Below, in pieces: positions 9,680 to 17,729 of a stretch of DNA of 64,000 nt. The stretch comes from JAFNAG01 sp963721405. Its GTDB lineage: Bacteria > Acidobacteriota > UBA6911. The notes under the pieces are model-generated. The model was not told the DNA's origin and ran no database searches. It worked only from the letters and a program-made list of their open reading frames with translations. The position numbers and the translations under genes were made by a program. The stretch is from assembly GCA_963721405.1 (NCBI GenBank), contig CAVRJA010000003.1, forward strand, positions 372,001 through 436,000, in the 5' to 3' direction. Position 1 is the stretch's first letter; each line of letters opens with the position of its first letter.

Positions 9680-10498
9680 CTACAAATCCAGGCCTTTCTC
9701 TGAACGCGGTCCGGCATCATCGCATGCCAGCTCGGCCGTGACAGCGAGCTTACGCTCCAGCCACCAGGCCAGGGGGTGGAACCAGAAGACGCAGCGGTTC
9801 AGGTGGGCGAGCAGTCCGATGAGCGGGTCGTGCCGGCGCACATGGGCAAACTCGTGCGCGAGTATGGCACTGAGCTTTTCTGCCGGCCACTCCCTCCAGG
9901 TCACGGGCAAAATGATCCGCGGAACGGTGATCCCTGCGGTCAGCGGTGCGGCCACCCATCCCGACTCATGCACCGGAGCTGCACACGCCTGCGTGTTCGG
10001 GAGGCACTCCCCTTCCAAGACGACCGGTGCGCTCATGCGCACGATCCGCGACATCGACCGCCAGCCCAGCAGCAGGCGGCCGAGCAGGACCAGGAGCCCT
10101 GCGCCATAGATTGCTAGCACGATGGCAGGCCAGGCCGACGCTTGGGCCGGGCCCGCGGCAGCTGCCGGCGCCGGCGGGATCTCCGGCGCAAGCGCCTGGG
10201 TATAACTCGCGTCGGTCAGGACCGCGCCGGACGGCGGCGGTGCTTCCGTCAATTCGAGCACAGCCTGAATTCCGGCCGACGGGGCCGGAACCGGGAGCGC
10301 GATGGAAGGAACAATATAGGGCAGGATCGGCATGAGCAGCATCGTGCACAGCACCGCGGTCCAGGCGGCATGGCGCACTCCGCTGGAATGGACACGGACG
10401 GCGGCAAGAATGAGCGCGACGCTTGCAGCCACGAGAGCCACGCGGAAGGATGAATCCAAGACAACACGAACCAGAGTTCCGTTCCATTCAGGCGACAC
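9680..10498 (-). CDS. M56 (BlaR1/MecR1-like) membrane metalloprotease, C-terminally short
   Basis: A 272-residue membrane protein with helices near residues 15-35, 40-65 and 125-150, then the M56 zinc-protease core: LAHEFAHVRRHDP (HExxH) and, further on, ELACDD, which carries the third ligand. The protein stops seven residues after ELACDDAG, whereas family members normally continue through another helix and a periplasmic sensor. The GTG start has AAGGAGG seven bases upstream. It lies 74 bp behind the BlaI-type repressor, the usual partner that M56 proteins cleave on signal. The stop sits 65 bp from the end of convergent araA. The shortening may mark a deletion, so activity is uncertain. Confidence 0.8.
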   Translation of the reverse strand: MSPEWNGTLVRVVLDSSFRVALVAASVALILAAVRVHSSGVRHAAWTAVLCTMLLMPILPYIVPSIALPVPAPSAGIQAVLELTEAPPPSGAVLTDASYTQALAPEIPPAPAAAAGPAQASAWPAIVLAIYGAGLLVLLGRLLLGWRSMSRIVRMSAPVVLEGECLPNTQACAAPVHESGWVAAPLTAGITVPRIILPVTWREWPAEKLSAILAHEFAHVRRHDPLIGLLAHLNRCVFWFHPLAWWLERKLAVTAELACDDAGPRSEKGLDL

Positions 10499-10572
10499 GA
10501 GTCGCCTCCTTTCTCAGGAGGCATGCGGCCTCCCGGGAGACAGGAAGCAGAGCGCCGTCTCCGGCTTCCCCT

Positions 10573-10956
10573 TCATCGCTGATTCCTCACCTTCCTGGCC
10601 AGGCGACGGATCTCGTCGATCGGCAGCACCTTTTCGTCAACCATACCGACAAGGAACTGTTCCACGGAACCGGAACAGAACCGCTGGATTATGTGCTCGA
10701 CGGCGCGAGCGGCGACACTGCGCGACGGCAGCGCCGCCTCATAGACGAAGATCTTCCCATCAAGACGATGCTTCAGGTAGCCGCGCCCTTCGAGGCGCCG
10801 GAGCAGGGTGCGCACGCTCGAATCCTTGAGGGGGTGCTTCGGCAGCAGGGCTTCCCGCACCTGCTCCGCGGTGGCGGATCCGGCCGCCCAGATGACGTCC
10901 AGGATCGCCTGCTGAAGTTCTGTAAGCGGATGTGTTGGACTGTTACGATTTGTCAT
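10573..10956 (-). CDS. BlaI/MecI-family transcriptional repressor
   Basis: A 127-residue winged-helix repressor. LTELQQAILDVIWAAGSATA and SSVRTLLRRLEGRGYLKHR are the recognition-helix region of BlaI/MecI proteins, and AARAVEHIIQRFC begins the dimerisation tail. In the family the dimer represses its own operon and is cleaved by the M56 partner, here directly downstream. The ATG at 10956 is chosen because an apparent TTG start 36 bases upstream is in fact the -35 box of a good promoter. There is no Shine-Dalgarno; the ATG lies seven bases after the -10, so the mRNA is probably leaderless. Confidence 0.9.
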   Translation of the reverse strand: MTNRNSPTHPLTELQQAILDVIWAAGSATAEQVREALLPKHPLKDSSVRTLLRRLEGRGYLKHRLDGKIFVYEAALPSRSVAARAVEHIIQRFCSGSVEQFLVGMVDEKVLPIDEIRRLARKVRNQR

Positions 10957-10963
10957 GCGACAG

Positions 10964-10992
10964 TTTGTAACATGTTGCGTCGCACGTGTCAA
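10964..10992 (-). promoter_or_regulatory. Sigma-70-type promoter of the blaI-like gene
   Basis: On the minus strand TTGACA (10992-10987) is separated by exactly 17 bases from TACAAA (10969-10964), and the ATG of the repressor follows seven bases later. Predicted transcription start falls at or next to the start codon. Confidence 0.65.
10969..10976. promoter_or_regulatory. Candidate BlaI operator AACATGTT
   Basis: A perfect 8-bp palindrome AACATGTT lies inside the promoter spacer, touching the -10. BlaI/MecI operators are centred on ACA...TGT half-sites, so autoregulation through this site is plausible. Outer 6-bp arms TGCGAC/GTCGCA (10956-10961 and 10979-10984) flank it. Binding is inferred. 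Confidence 0.35.
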
Positions 10993-11035
10993 GCTGTTTT
11001 TAAAAAAAGGACTGACCGGGCGGCGACCTAAGAAA

Positions 11036-11133
11036 GTTGAACCACGAAGACCTCTAAGACCGCAAAGAACAGAACTCTGACAGCTCCCGGGCTGTCAATT
11101 CTTCGAGGTCTTCGGGGTCTTTGCGGTTCAGGT
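11036..11133. repeat. Inverted repeat of the 'CGAAGACC' type with inner perfect hairpin
   Basis: This stretch fills most of the gap between the repressor and the glutamate-synthase-like gene. Left arm (about 11036-11073) is TTGAACCACGAAGACCTC...; the right arm (11098-11133) is its imperfect reverse complement. Between them is a perfect hairpin, TGACAGC (11078-11084), loop TCCCGG, GCTGTCA (11091-11097). Short related pieces occur at 35275-35300 and 52301-52320. No T-run follows, so it is a dispersed repeat or cruciform rather than a plain terminator. Confidence 0.7.
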
Positions 11134-11294
11134 GTTCTTTCGCGGGATCTACCCTGTAAGTACGGCGATGGCGGGATTTTCGAAAATATTCTTGCTTTGG
11201 CTCTCCAGGAAGCATGCCGCAGGCGCAGGGCGGACCGGATCAAGAATCCAATTCGTCCTGCGCCTCGCTGCGGGACGCGCGCCGGGGCGCAAAC

Positions 11295-12899
11295 TCAGTG
11301 GGCGGCGCGGGCCGTTTTGCCGCCGAGGATCTCGTCGACCTCTTCCCGGTCGACGTCCATGATGTAGCGGATGCCGCTGATCCCGGCTGCTTCGTGAGTG
11401 AGCGCGGCGATGTCGTTTCTGGAGATGAGTTCGGGAGCGAACTTCCGGCTCCCGGCCATGAGCTGCCGCAGCCCCTGGGCGAGCCGCTCGTAATAAGTGT
11501 ACAGGCCGAGGGCGCCGGCGGGCAGCTTCTCGAACTCATCGTTGCCGACTTCATTGCGCAGTGCGGCGGCCGTGACGAAGATCTCATCCTTCGTGTCCCC
11601 GAACCGCTCGATGTAGACCGGCAGCTGTCCGTCGTCGATGGCCCGGCCGATGGTCTTGCCGACCATTGCGGCTGCGATCGGGGCGCGCGCCATGCCGACC
11701 ATCTTCACGTACGGCGCGCCCAGCGCCAGGCCCTTGAAGATCTGATCTTCGAAAGTGAACCCTCCGGCCACGGCCAGGGCCGGGAGATACCTTCCCTCGT
11801 CCGCGAGCCTCTTGGCGTAAGCGTGGAGAAGCGAGTGCAGTTCCACCGGGGGAACGCCCCACTCGTTCATCATTCTCCAGGGGCTCATTCCCGTGCCGCC
11901 GCCCGCACCGTCCACCGTGAGGAGGTCGATCCGGTACTTGGATGAGAACGCCAGAGCGCGGGCGAGGTCGGCCGGACGGTAGGCGCCGGTCTTGAGGAAG
12001 ACGTACCTGGCGCCTGCCTTGCGCAGCTCCTCCACCCGCTGGGCAAAGGATTCTTCGCTCACCATGCCCACGCGGGAGTGCCGCTCGAACTCCTTGAACG
12101 CTCCCTGTTCGAAGGCTTTGATGACGAAAGGATTGGTCGGGTCGGGCAGGACGATGTAGCCGCGTTCGTGAAGCAGCTGGGCTTTCTTCAGGTTGTTGAT
12201 CTTGACCTCGCCGCCGATGTCCTTGGCGCCCTGGCCCCATTTCATCTCCACGGCTTCGATGCCGAGCTTTTCAATGGCATACTCGTGGACCCCCAGCCGG
12301 GTGTCCTCGATGTTCGACTGCACGATGATGGCGCCGTAGCCGTCGCGCTGGTAGTCCTTGTAGAGGTGCACACGGCGCTTCAGGTCCGCGGTGTCGACCG
12401 CGCGGCCGTTCTTGATCACCGCCTCGGGATCCATGCCGACCACGTTTTCACCGATGGTCAGGCCCGTGCCCGCCAGGGCGGAGCCGATCGCCAATCCCTC
12501 CCAGTTGTTCTTGGCGATGTTGGTCGACCCGATGCCGGGGATGATCCAGGGCATGCGGAACTTCAGCTTTTGGTCGTGGCCGATGGCGACTTCGAGCTTG
12601 ACGGAGGGGAAGATGGCCTTGTCGCTGTCGGCCTCGATGCCGTGTGCGCCGACGGCCGTGCCCATGATGTTGAAATGGGAGTAGTCGACGGGGTAGCCCT
12701 TTTCGCCCGCGGTGGTGATGACGCCGAACGGCTGGGGATAGCTGACCTCGTGTCCGCGATAGGCGGACTTGCCGATTTCGCACATCCCTATGCAGCCATC
12801 CACGCAGGTCACACACATGCCGGAAGAAGGCACGATCGAGCCTTCGGTGCGGTTCTTGGTGAGCGTTGCAGCCGAGGAATTCACTTTCGATAATGACAT
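11295..12899 (-). CDS. Glutamate-synthase-like FMN-domain protein (no amidotransferase domain)
   Basis: 534 residues. A cysteine-rich N-terminus (CVTCVDGCIGMCEIG) precedes a GltB-type FMN/TIM-barrel domain with IIVQSNIEDTRLGVHEYAIEKLG, AVEMKWGQGAKDIGGEVKI, LLTVDGAGGGTGMSPWRMMNEWG and PALAVAGGF. This is the stand-alone 'domain 2' form seen in archaeal-type glutamate synthases. The class-II glutaminase domain is absent and none is encoded nearby, so the nitrogen source or even the reaction is open. AAGGAG precedes the ATG at 12899. It is the last gene of the operon, 22 bp after the HoxU-like gene, so electrons from those flavo/iron-sulfur subunits probably reach this FMN. Confidence 0.88.
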   Translation of the reverse strand: MSLSKVNSSAATLTKNRTEGSIVPSSGMCVTCVDGCIGMCEIGKSAYRGHEVSYPQPFGVITTAGEKGYPVDYSHFNIMGTAVGAHGIEADSDKAIFPSVKLEVAIGHDQKLKFRMPWIIPGIGSTNIAKNNWEGLAIGSALAGTGLTIGENVVGMDPEAVIKNGRAVDTADLKRRVHLYKDYQRDGYGAIIVQSNIEDTRLGVHEYAIEKLGIEAVEMKWGQGAKDIGGEVKINNLKKAQLLHERGYIVLPDPTNPFVIKAFEQGAFKEFERHSRVGMVSEESFAQRVEELRKAGARYVFLKTGAYRPADLARALAFSSKYRIDLLTVDGAGGGTGMSPWRMMNEWGVPPVELHSLLHAYAKRLADEGRYLPALAVAGGFTFEDQIFKGLALGAPYVKMVGMARAPIAAAMVGKTIGRAIDDGQLPVYIERFGDTKDEIFVTAAALRNEVGNDEFEKLPAGALGLYTYYERLAQGLRQLMAGSRKFAPELISRNDIAALTHEAAGISGIRYIMDVDREEVDEILGGKTARAAH

Positions 12900-12921
12900 A
12901 TGCAGAGCTCCTTTGGGATTC

Positions 12922-13599
12922 TCAGTCTTTCCTGATTTCACAGGCTACACAGGGTGCCATGTAGCACATCATGTCGTCGAACTGCTCTTTCTCCAGACAC
13001 GGCGGACTCAGGTTGGCGCAGCCGCCGCAAATCGCTTTTTCGGGTTCGCTGTAGGTGCAGCGCAACTGGCACGCCGGGCAGACATACATGCAGCCGCCGC
13101 AGAGCCGGCATACTTCCGATTGGACGTCGAAGGGGGCGCCGATGCTGCGGTGTTCGCCGCGGCCGCGGAAACCGATCGCCTTGGCCATCATCTGCTCTTC
13201 GCACATGCGCACGCAGAGCCCGCAGAGGATGCAGTCTTCGTACTCCTGCCGGAAGCGCTGCCGGCGCACCTCGTGGGCCGAGGCAAGATCCTGGATCTGC
13301 TTCGACTGGGGGCATGACGCGAGCAGAAGTTCGAGGATCATCTTGCGCGCCCGCACTACGCGCGCCGACGAAGTGCGCACCTTGAGCCCCTCTTCCGCCG
13401 GGTAAGTGCACGAAGCAACCAGCTTGCTGCGCGGCGCCTCTCCGATCTCCACCATGCACAGCCGGCACGCCCCATAGGGCGAAAGTCCCTCCATGTGGCA
13501 GAGGGTCGGGATCGGGAACCCCAGGAACTTCGCCGCCTCCAGCAGCGTCGTGCCTTCCTCCACCGAAACGTTAAGCCCGTTTATCGTCAGTTGGATCAT
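12922..13599 (-). CDS. HoxU/NuoG-N-like iron-sulfur protein
   Basis: 225 residues. The N-terminal 80 are a plant-type [2Fe-2S] ferredoxin domain (LCHMEGLSPYGACRLCMVE ... SCTYPA). Two [4Fe-4S] motifs follow: CILCGLCVRMC near residue 142 and CRLCGGCMYVCPAC near 178, then an extra cysteine cluster (CGGC, MMCYMAPCVAC) at the C-terminus. This is the architecture of the diaphorase subunit HoxU and the NuoG N-terminus, wiring a NuoF-type flavin to a partner. The ATG overlaps the stop of the upstream gene (ATGA, 13596-13599), so translation is coupled. Confidence 0.9.
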   Translation of the reverse strand: MIQLTINGLNVSVEEGTTLLEAAKFLGFPIPTLCHMEGLSPYGACRLCMVEIGEAPRSKLVASCTYPAEEGLKVRTSSARVVRARKMILELLLASCPQSKQIQDLASAHEVRRQRFRQEYEDCILCGLCVRMCEEQMMAKAIGFRGRGEHRSIGAPFDVQSEVCRLCGGCMYVCPACQLRCTYSEPEKAICGGCANLSPPCLEKEQFDDMMCYMAPCVACEIRKD

Positions 13600-16500
13600 A
13601 GCGGTATTGCTCCTGTCTCCAGCAACTCCTCTTCCTGTTTGGGCCGGGTAAACTCGAGGTCGCAGCGCAGGCACCTCTTGGCCTCGCGGGATGCGTCTTC
13701 CGCCGAGAGGCACAGCTCGACCTCGGAGAAACTCCGCCGACGGACCTCGATCGGAAGCAGGGGCGGGTCGGCACGCCGGATTTCCGCCAGGGCCTCCTCC
13801 GAGAGCGTGCACGACTCGATGTAATGGTGCGGCCTCCTGGCTTCCGCCGGCTGATACAGCACCTCGCCTCGCAGGTAGCGCCCGATCACCTGGGCTGCCT
13901 GCTTTCCCGCGGCGATGGCCCTGACGACGGTGTTGGGCCCTGTGACCACGTCGCCGCCCGCAAAAACGCCGGCTCTGCTGGTAGCCAGCGTCTGGGGGTC
14001 GATGCGCAGCGTTCCCCGGTCCGTTGACTCGATTCCCATCGAAGCGATGTAGTCGATGTCGGGCTCGTCGCCGATCGTCACGATGAGGGTGTCGATCGGG
14101 AGGCTGAATTCCGTCCCGGGAACGGGAATCGGGGTGCGCCTGCCGCTGGCGTCCATCTTGGCCAGTTCGTTGCGCACACACTCGATGCCGGTGACCACCC
14201 CTTCCTCGGATTGGATCTTGATGGGCGATACCAGCGTTTCCACCTTGACGCCCTCCTGCATCGCCGCCTGGATCTCCTCTTTCAGGGCCGGCATGTCGAG
14301 ACGGGTGCGCCGGTAGAGAATCGTCACGCTTCGGACCCCTTCCTGGCGCAACGCGACGCGAGCGGCATCGACGGCGGAGTTGCCCCCCCCGATGACCCCG
14401 ACGTGCCCTTTGGCGAGTTTCTTCCCCTGCAGATTGAAAGCTTTCAGAAACTGAATGGCGGGATACACGCCCGTGAGATCCTCGCCTTCGATGTTGAGCC
14501 GCCGGCTCTTGTGCGCGCCCAGGGCCAGGAATACGGCCTTGTAGCCCCCGGCGAAGAGGTCGTCGATGGTGAAGTCGCGTCCGAGCGCCGTGTCGCACTT
14601 GAGCGTGACGTTGTCGTCGACCAGGGACGTGATCTCCTTCTCCAGCACGTCCCGGCGCAGGCGGTAAGCCGGGATGCCGCTGATCAGCATGCCCCCGGGT
14701 TTGTCGTCGGCCTCGAAAACCGTCACCTTGTGGCCGCCGAGCGAGAGGTAATGCGCGGCGGCGAGACCCGCGGGGCCGGAACCGATCACCGCAACCGGTG
14801 GCAGGCCCGCATCCGCTGCCGGCGCCGGCCGGTAGATCGAGGGATCCACGTTGTCGGTGATGAAGCGCTTCAGCGCGCGGATGGCGACGGGACGGTTGCC
14901 CGTCATTCCCAGGCGGCACCTCTCTTCGCACTGATGGTCGCACACGCGGGCGCAGACCGAAGGAAAGGGGTTCGTTTCGCGGATGACCCGGTACGCTTCC
15001 TCATACTCGCCGCGCGCGAGGTGGGCGACGTAGCGCCACGCTTCGGTTCCGAGCGGGCAGGCGGAATGACATGGCGCACCGACCAGCTCCTTGCAGACGA
15101 AGGCGTCGCAGCGCTTCTCGACGATGTGGCGCTGGTACTCCTCGAGGAAGTAACGCAGGGTGCTGAGGACAGGGTTCGGGGCCGTCTGCCCGAGGCCGCA
15201 CATGGTCGTGTCCTTCACCACCTCCGCCAGTTCCCGGAGCAGGTCCAGGTGCTCCAGCGTCGCCTTCCCCCTGGTGATGTCGTCGAGGATTTCCCACATG
15301 CGCTGAGTGCCCTTGCGGCAGGTGAAGCACTTGCCGCAAGACTCGTCCTTCAGGAAGGTCATGTAGTACCTGGCCAGGTCCACCATGCACGTGTTCTCGT
15401 CCACGACGATCATGCCGCCCGACCCCATGATCGAGCCCGCCTTGGTCAGGCTGTCGTAGTCGATCGGGAGGTCGAACATGCGCGCCGGGATGCACCCTCC
15501 GGACGGTCCGCCCGTCTGCACACCCTTGATGCGCGATCCTTCCGGGGCGCCGCCCCCGATTTCGTTGACGATATCGGATATGGTGGTCCCCATCGCGACT
15601 TCGACCAGACCCGTGTTCTGGACCTTCCCCACCAGGCTGAAGATCTTGGTGCCCTTGTTGTTGTTTGTACCAACCCGGGCAAACTCCTCGGCCCCCCCGC
15701 CGGCGACAAGCGGGATGTTGGCCCAGGTTTCGACGTTGTTAATGGCCGTGGGCCTGCCGTCAATCCCCTTCTGCACCGGGAACGGAGGACGCTGGCGCGG
15801 CTCGCCCATTCTGCCTTCAATGGAACGAATCAGGGCGGTTTCCTCGCCGCAGACAAACGCTCCCGCTCCGCGCATCAGGTTGATGTCGAAAGAAAAGCCT
15901 GTACCCAGGATGTCCTCGCCGAGCAGCCCGAGTTCCCTGGCCTGGCGCAAGGCGATGATCAGGTGCTTGATGGCCAGCGGATACTCGTTGCGTGCATAGA
16001 TGACCCCTTCCTTCGCACCCGTGGCGTAGGCCCCGATGATCATCCCTTCCAGGATGCTGTGCGGGTTGCCCTCCAGCACGCTCCTGTCCATATAGGCGCC
16101 GGGATCGCCTTCGTCCGCGTTGCAGACCAGGATCTTTCCTTTGCCGTTCCTCTGCCCGGCGAGCAGCTCCCACTTCCGCCCGGTGGAGAATCCCGCGCCG
16201 CCACGTCCGCGCAGGCCCGAGGTTTTGACTTCTTCGATCACCGCCCGGGGATCGCCCCTTTCCAGGACCTTTGCCAGCGCGGAATAGCCGTTGTCCTGGA
16301 CGTAGCTGTAAATGCGGATCGGGTCGATCTTCTCGTTGCGCGACAGGATCGTGCGCTTCTGGCTCTTGAAGAACGGGATCTCGCCGAGCGTCTTGATCTG
16401 CTTGCGCGTCTTGGGATCCGTCCAAAGCAGCCGTTCCGCCACCTCTCCCACCGCCGTCGCTTCCACGATGCGAACCATGTCCTCCTGGCTCAGCTTCGGA

Positions 16501-16760
16501 TAGAAAATCCCTTCGGGCTCTATCAGGACCGAGGGCTCCGCCTGACAATATCCGTGACACCCCGTGATCCGCAGGCGGACTCTGTCCGAGAGGCCCCTGT
16601 ATAGGAGTTCGCGCTTCGTGATGCGGATGAGGTCGTTGGCGCCGCTTGCCTGGCCGCAAGTGCCCGCTGACACCACGATCGTCGGCCTGTCGCGGTCGAT
16701 GCCGGCGATCAGCCGGGCTTGCAGGCCTCTGAGGCCGTCTATCGACTTGAGTTTTTCCAT
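13596..16760 (-). CDS. NuoF-like NADH-binding subunit fused to GltD/NfnB-like NADPH oxidoreductase
   Basis: 1054 residues combining two flavoenzymes. Residues about 1-150: thioredoxin-like [2Fe-2S]-type domain (TGCHGYCQ). 160-570: NuoF/HydB core with GRGGAGFSTGRKW (FMN/NADH), NADEGDPGAYMDR, and the [4Fe-4S] motif CGKCFTCRKG...MCG. About 575-1040: GltD-type half with cysteine clusters CHSACPLG, CARVCDHQCEERCR, an FAD fingerprint VIGSGPAGLAAAHYL, an NADPH fingerprint VIGGGNSAVDAARVA followed by LYRRTR, GVFAGGDVVTGP, and CLRC near the end. NADH, NADPH and ferredoxin-level centres in one chain suggest transhydrogenation, perhaps bifurcating as in Sporomusa-type Nfn. Follows the NuoE-like gene by 72 bp and overlaps the next gene by 4 bp. 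Confidence 0.92.
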   Translation of the reverse strand: MEKLKSIDGLRGLQARLIAGIDRDRPTIVVSAGTCGQASGANDLIRITKRELLYRGLSDRVRLRITGCHGYCQAEPSVLIEPEGIFYPKLSQEDMVRIVEATAVGEVAERLLWTDPKTRKQIKTLGEIPFFKSQKRTILSRNEKIDPIRIYSYVQDNGYSALAKVLERGDPRAVIEEVKTSGLRGRGGAGFSTGRKWELLAGQRNGKGKILVCNADEGDPGAYMDRSVLEGNPHSILEGMIIGAYATGAKEGVIYARNEYPLAIKHLIIALRQARELGLLGEDILGTGFSFDINLMRGAGAFVCGEETALIRSIEGRMGEPRQRPPFPVQKGIDGRPTAINNVETWANIPLVAGGGAEEFARVGTNNNKGTKIFSLVGKVQNTGLVEVAMGTTISDIVNEIGGGAPEGSRIKGVQTGGPSGGCIPARMFDLPIDYDSLTKAGSIMGSGGMIVVDENTCMVDLARYYMTFLKDESCGKCFTCRKGTQRMWEILDDITRGKATLEHLDLLRELAEVVKDTTMCGLGQTAPNPVLSTLRYFLEEYQRHIVEKRCDAFVCKELVGAPCHSACPLGTEAWRYVAHLARGEYEEAYRVIRETNPFPSVCARVCDHQCEERCRLGMTGNRPVAIRALKRFITDNVDPSIYRPAPAADAGLPPVAVIGSGPAGLAAAHYLSLGGHKVTVFEADDKPGGMLISGIPAYRLRRDVLEKEITSLVDDNVTLKCDTALGRDFTIDDLFAGGYKAVFLALGAHKSRRLNIEGEDLTGVYPAIQFLKAFNLQGKKLAKGHVGVIGGGNSAVDAARVALRQEGVRSVTILYRRTRLDMPALKEEIQAAMQEGVKVETLVSPIKIQSEEGVVTGIECVRNELAKMDASGRRTPIPVPGTEFSLPIDTLIVTIGDEPDIDYIASMGIESTDRGTLRIDPQTLATSRAGVFAGGDVVTGPNTVVRAIAAGKQAAQVIGRYLRGEVLYQPAEARRPHHYIESCTLSEEALAEIRRADPPLLPIEVRRRSFSEVELCLSAEDASREAKRCLRCDLEFTRPKQEEELLETGAIPL

Positions 16761-16832
16761 GGACGCGTTCCTTCCCTGTCTGCCTGAGTGTTTGTGCCTG
16801 GTCCCTGTCCGAATGCCGGCCAGCGCCCGGAC

Positions 16833-17681
16833 TCACATGTTCGTGCCGTCAAGGTCGAGCCTGTGAGACCGGCAGCCCCGGCGCGAGCAGATTTGCAGCA
16901 TCCCGCCACCACGCACGATCATGGGTACCATGGGGGCACTGCAGTCTGCGCAAGGCGTGCCGCCGGACAGCTCAGCATGACAGTGCGGGCAGAAGAAGTG
17001 CACGATCGTATCCGTCGGGATCTCGTGGTCGGACTGGATGTTGTAGCTGCCGTAAAGGGATGACAGGAGCAGCGAGCCGTGAGTCTGCCCGAACGAAACT
17101 GTCACCCGGACCGAAGGAACGCCATCCAGCAGGTTGTCCGGATCCGTAAGGCCGTGATTGCAGCGCGCGCAGTTGAGCTCGACAGGGAAAACCCTCTGGT
17201 CCGTCCGGACGTCCACCTTGTCGAGCCCTTCGCTCGTCTTCTGAAGCAGTGTCTTGACTTTTGCGGGACCGACATTGGGGAAATAGTGGCCATCCGCGAC
17301 TACGATCGGGCCCAGCGCGCAGGCGCCAAGGCAGTTCACAGCCTCCAGGGTGAACTCCTTGTTCGCCGTCGTCTCACCCGGTTTCACATGCAGCTGTTTT
17401 TGCAGTTCCTCGGCAACCCTCGGAGCGCCGCGGACATGACAGGCAGTGCCCTGACAGCAGGAAATCAGGTGTTTGCCGCGAGGCTTGAGGCTGAACCAGT
17501 GGTAGAACGTCGCCACGCCATAGACATCCACAAGCGAACGACCGGTCTGGGCGGCCACGGTACGCAGCGCGTCTTCCGGTAGATAGCTGCACTTGGATTG
17601 AATCTCCTCGAGGATCGATATGAGCGCCCCGCGCTGGCCGGCGTGCTTGTCAACGATGGATTGAATCTCCTGCGTTTTCAT
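16833..17681 (-). CDS. NuoE-like [2Fe-2S] subunit with C-terminal zinc-ribbon extension
   Basis: 282 residues. The first 155 are a NuoE/HydC/HoxE-type thioredoxin-like subunit: GVATFYHWFSLKPRG, then the four cluster ligands in SCCQGTACH and NCLGACALGP. Unlike NuoE (about 160 residues), the chain continues for about 120 residues with cysteine pairs LNCARCN, FCPHCH, PCADC and CSRRGC, which look like zinc-ribbon or rubredoxin-like knuckles. The ATG at 17681 has AAGGTGG upstream; a GTG nine bases earlier is possible. It heads the catalytic genes of the operon and should pair with the NuoF part of the next protein. Confidence 0.9.
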   Translation of the reverse strand: MKTQEIQSIVDKHAGQRGALISILEEIQSKCSYLPEDALRTVAAQTGRSLVDVYGVATFYHWFSLKPRGKHLISCCQGTACHVRGAPRVAEELQKQLHVKPGETTANKEFTLEAVNCLGACALGPIVVADGHYFPNVGPAKVKTLLQKTSEGLDKVDVRTDQRVFPVELNCARCNHGLTDPDNLLDGVPSVRVTVSFGQTHGSLLLSSLYGSYNIQSDHEIPTDTIVHFFCPHCHAELSGGTPCADCSAPMVPMIVRGGGMLQICSRRGCRSHRLDLDGTNM

Positions 17682-17729
17682 GATCCCCACCTTCTGTGGC
17701 TGAAAATCCTGGTCGAACGAGATCGACGA

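Noticed and set aside
12922..14943. A 673-codon frame that would extend the HoxU-like protein far upstream
   Set aside because: The upstream part is an out-of-frame shadow of the NuoF-GltD gene with biased composition; the real start is the ATG overlapping its stop at 13599.
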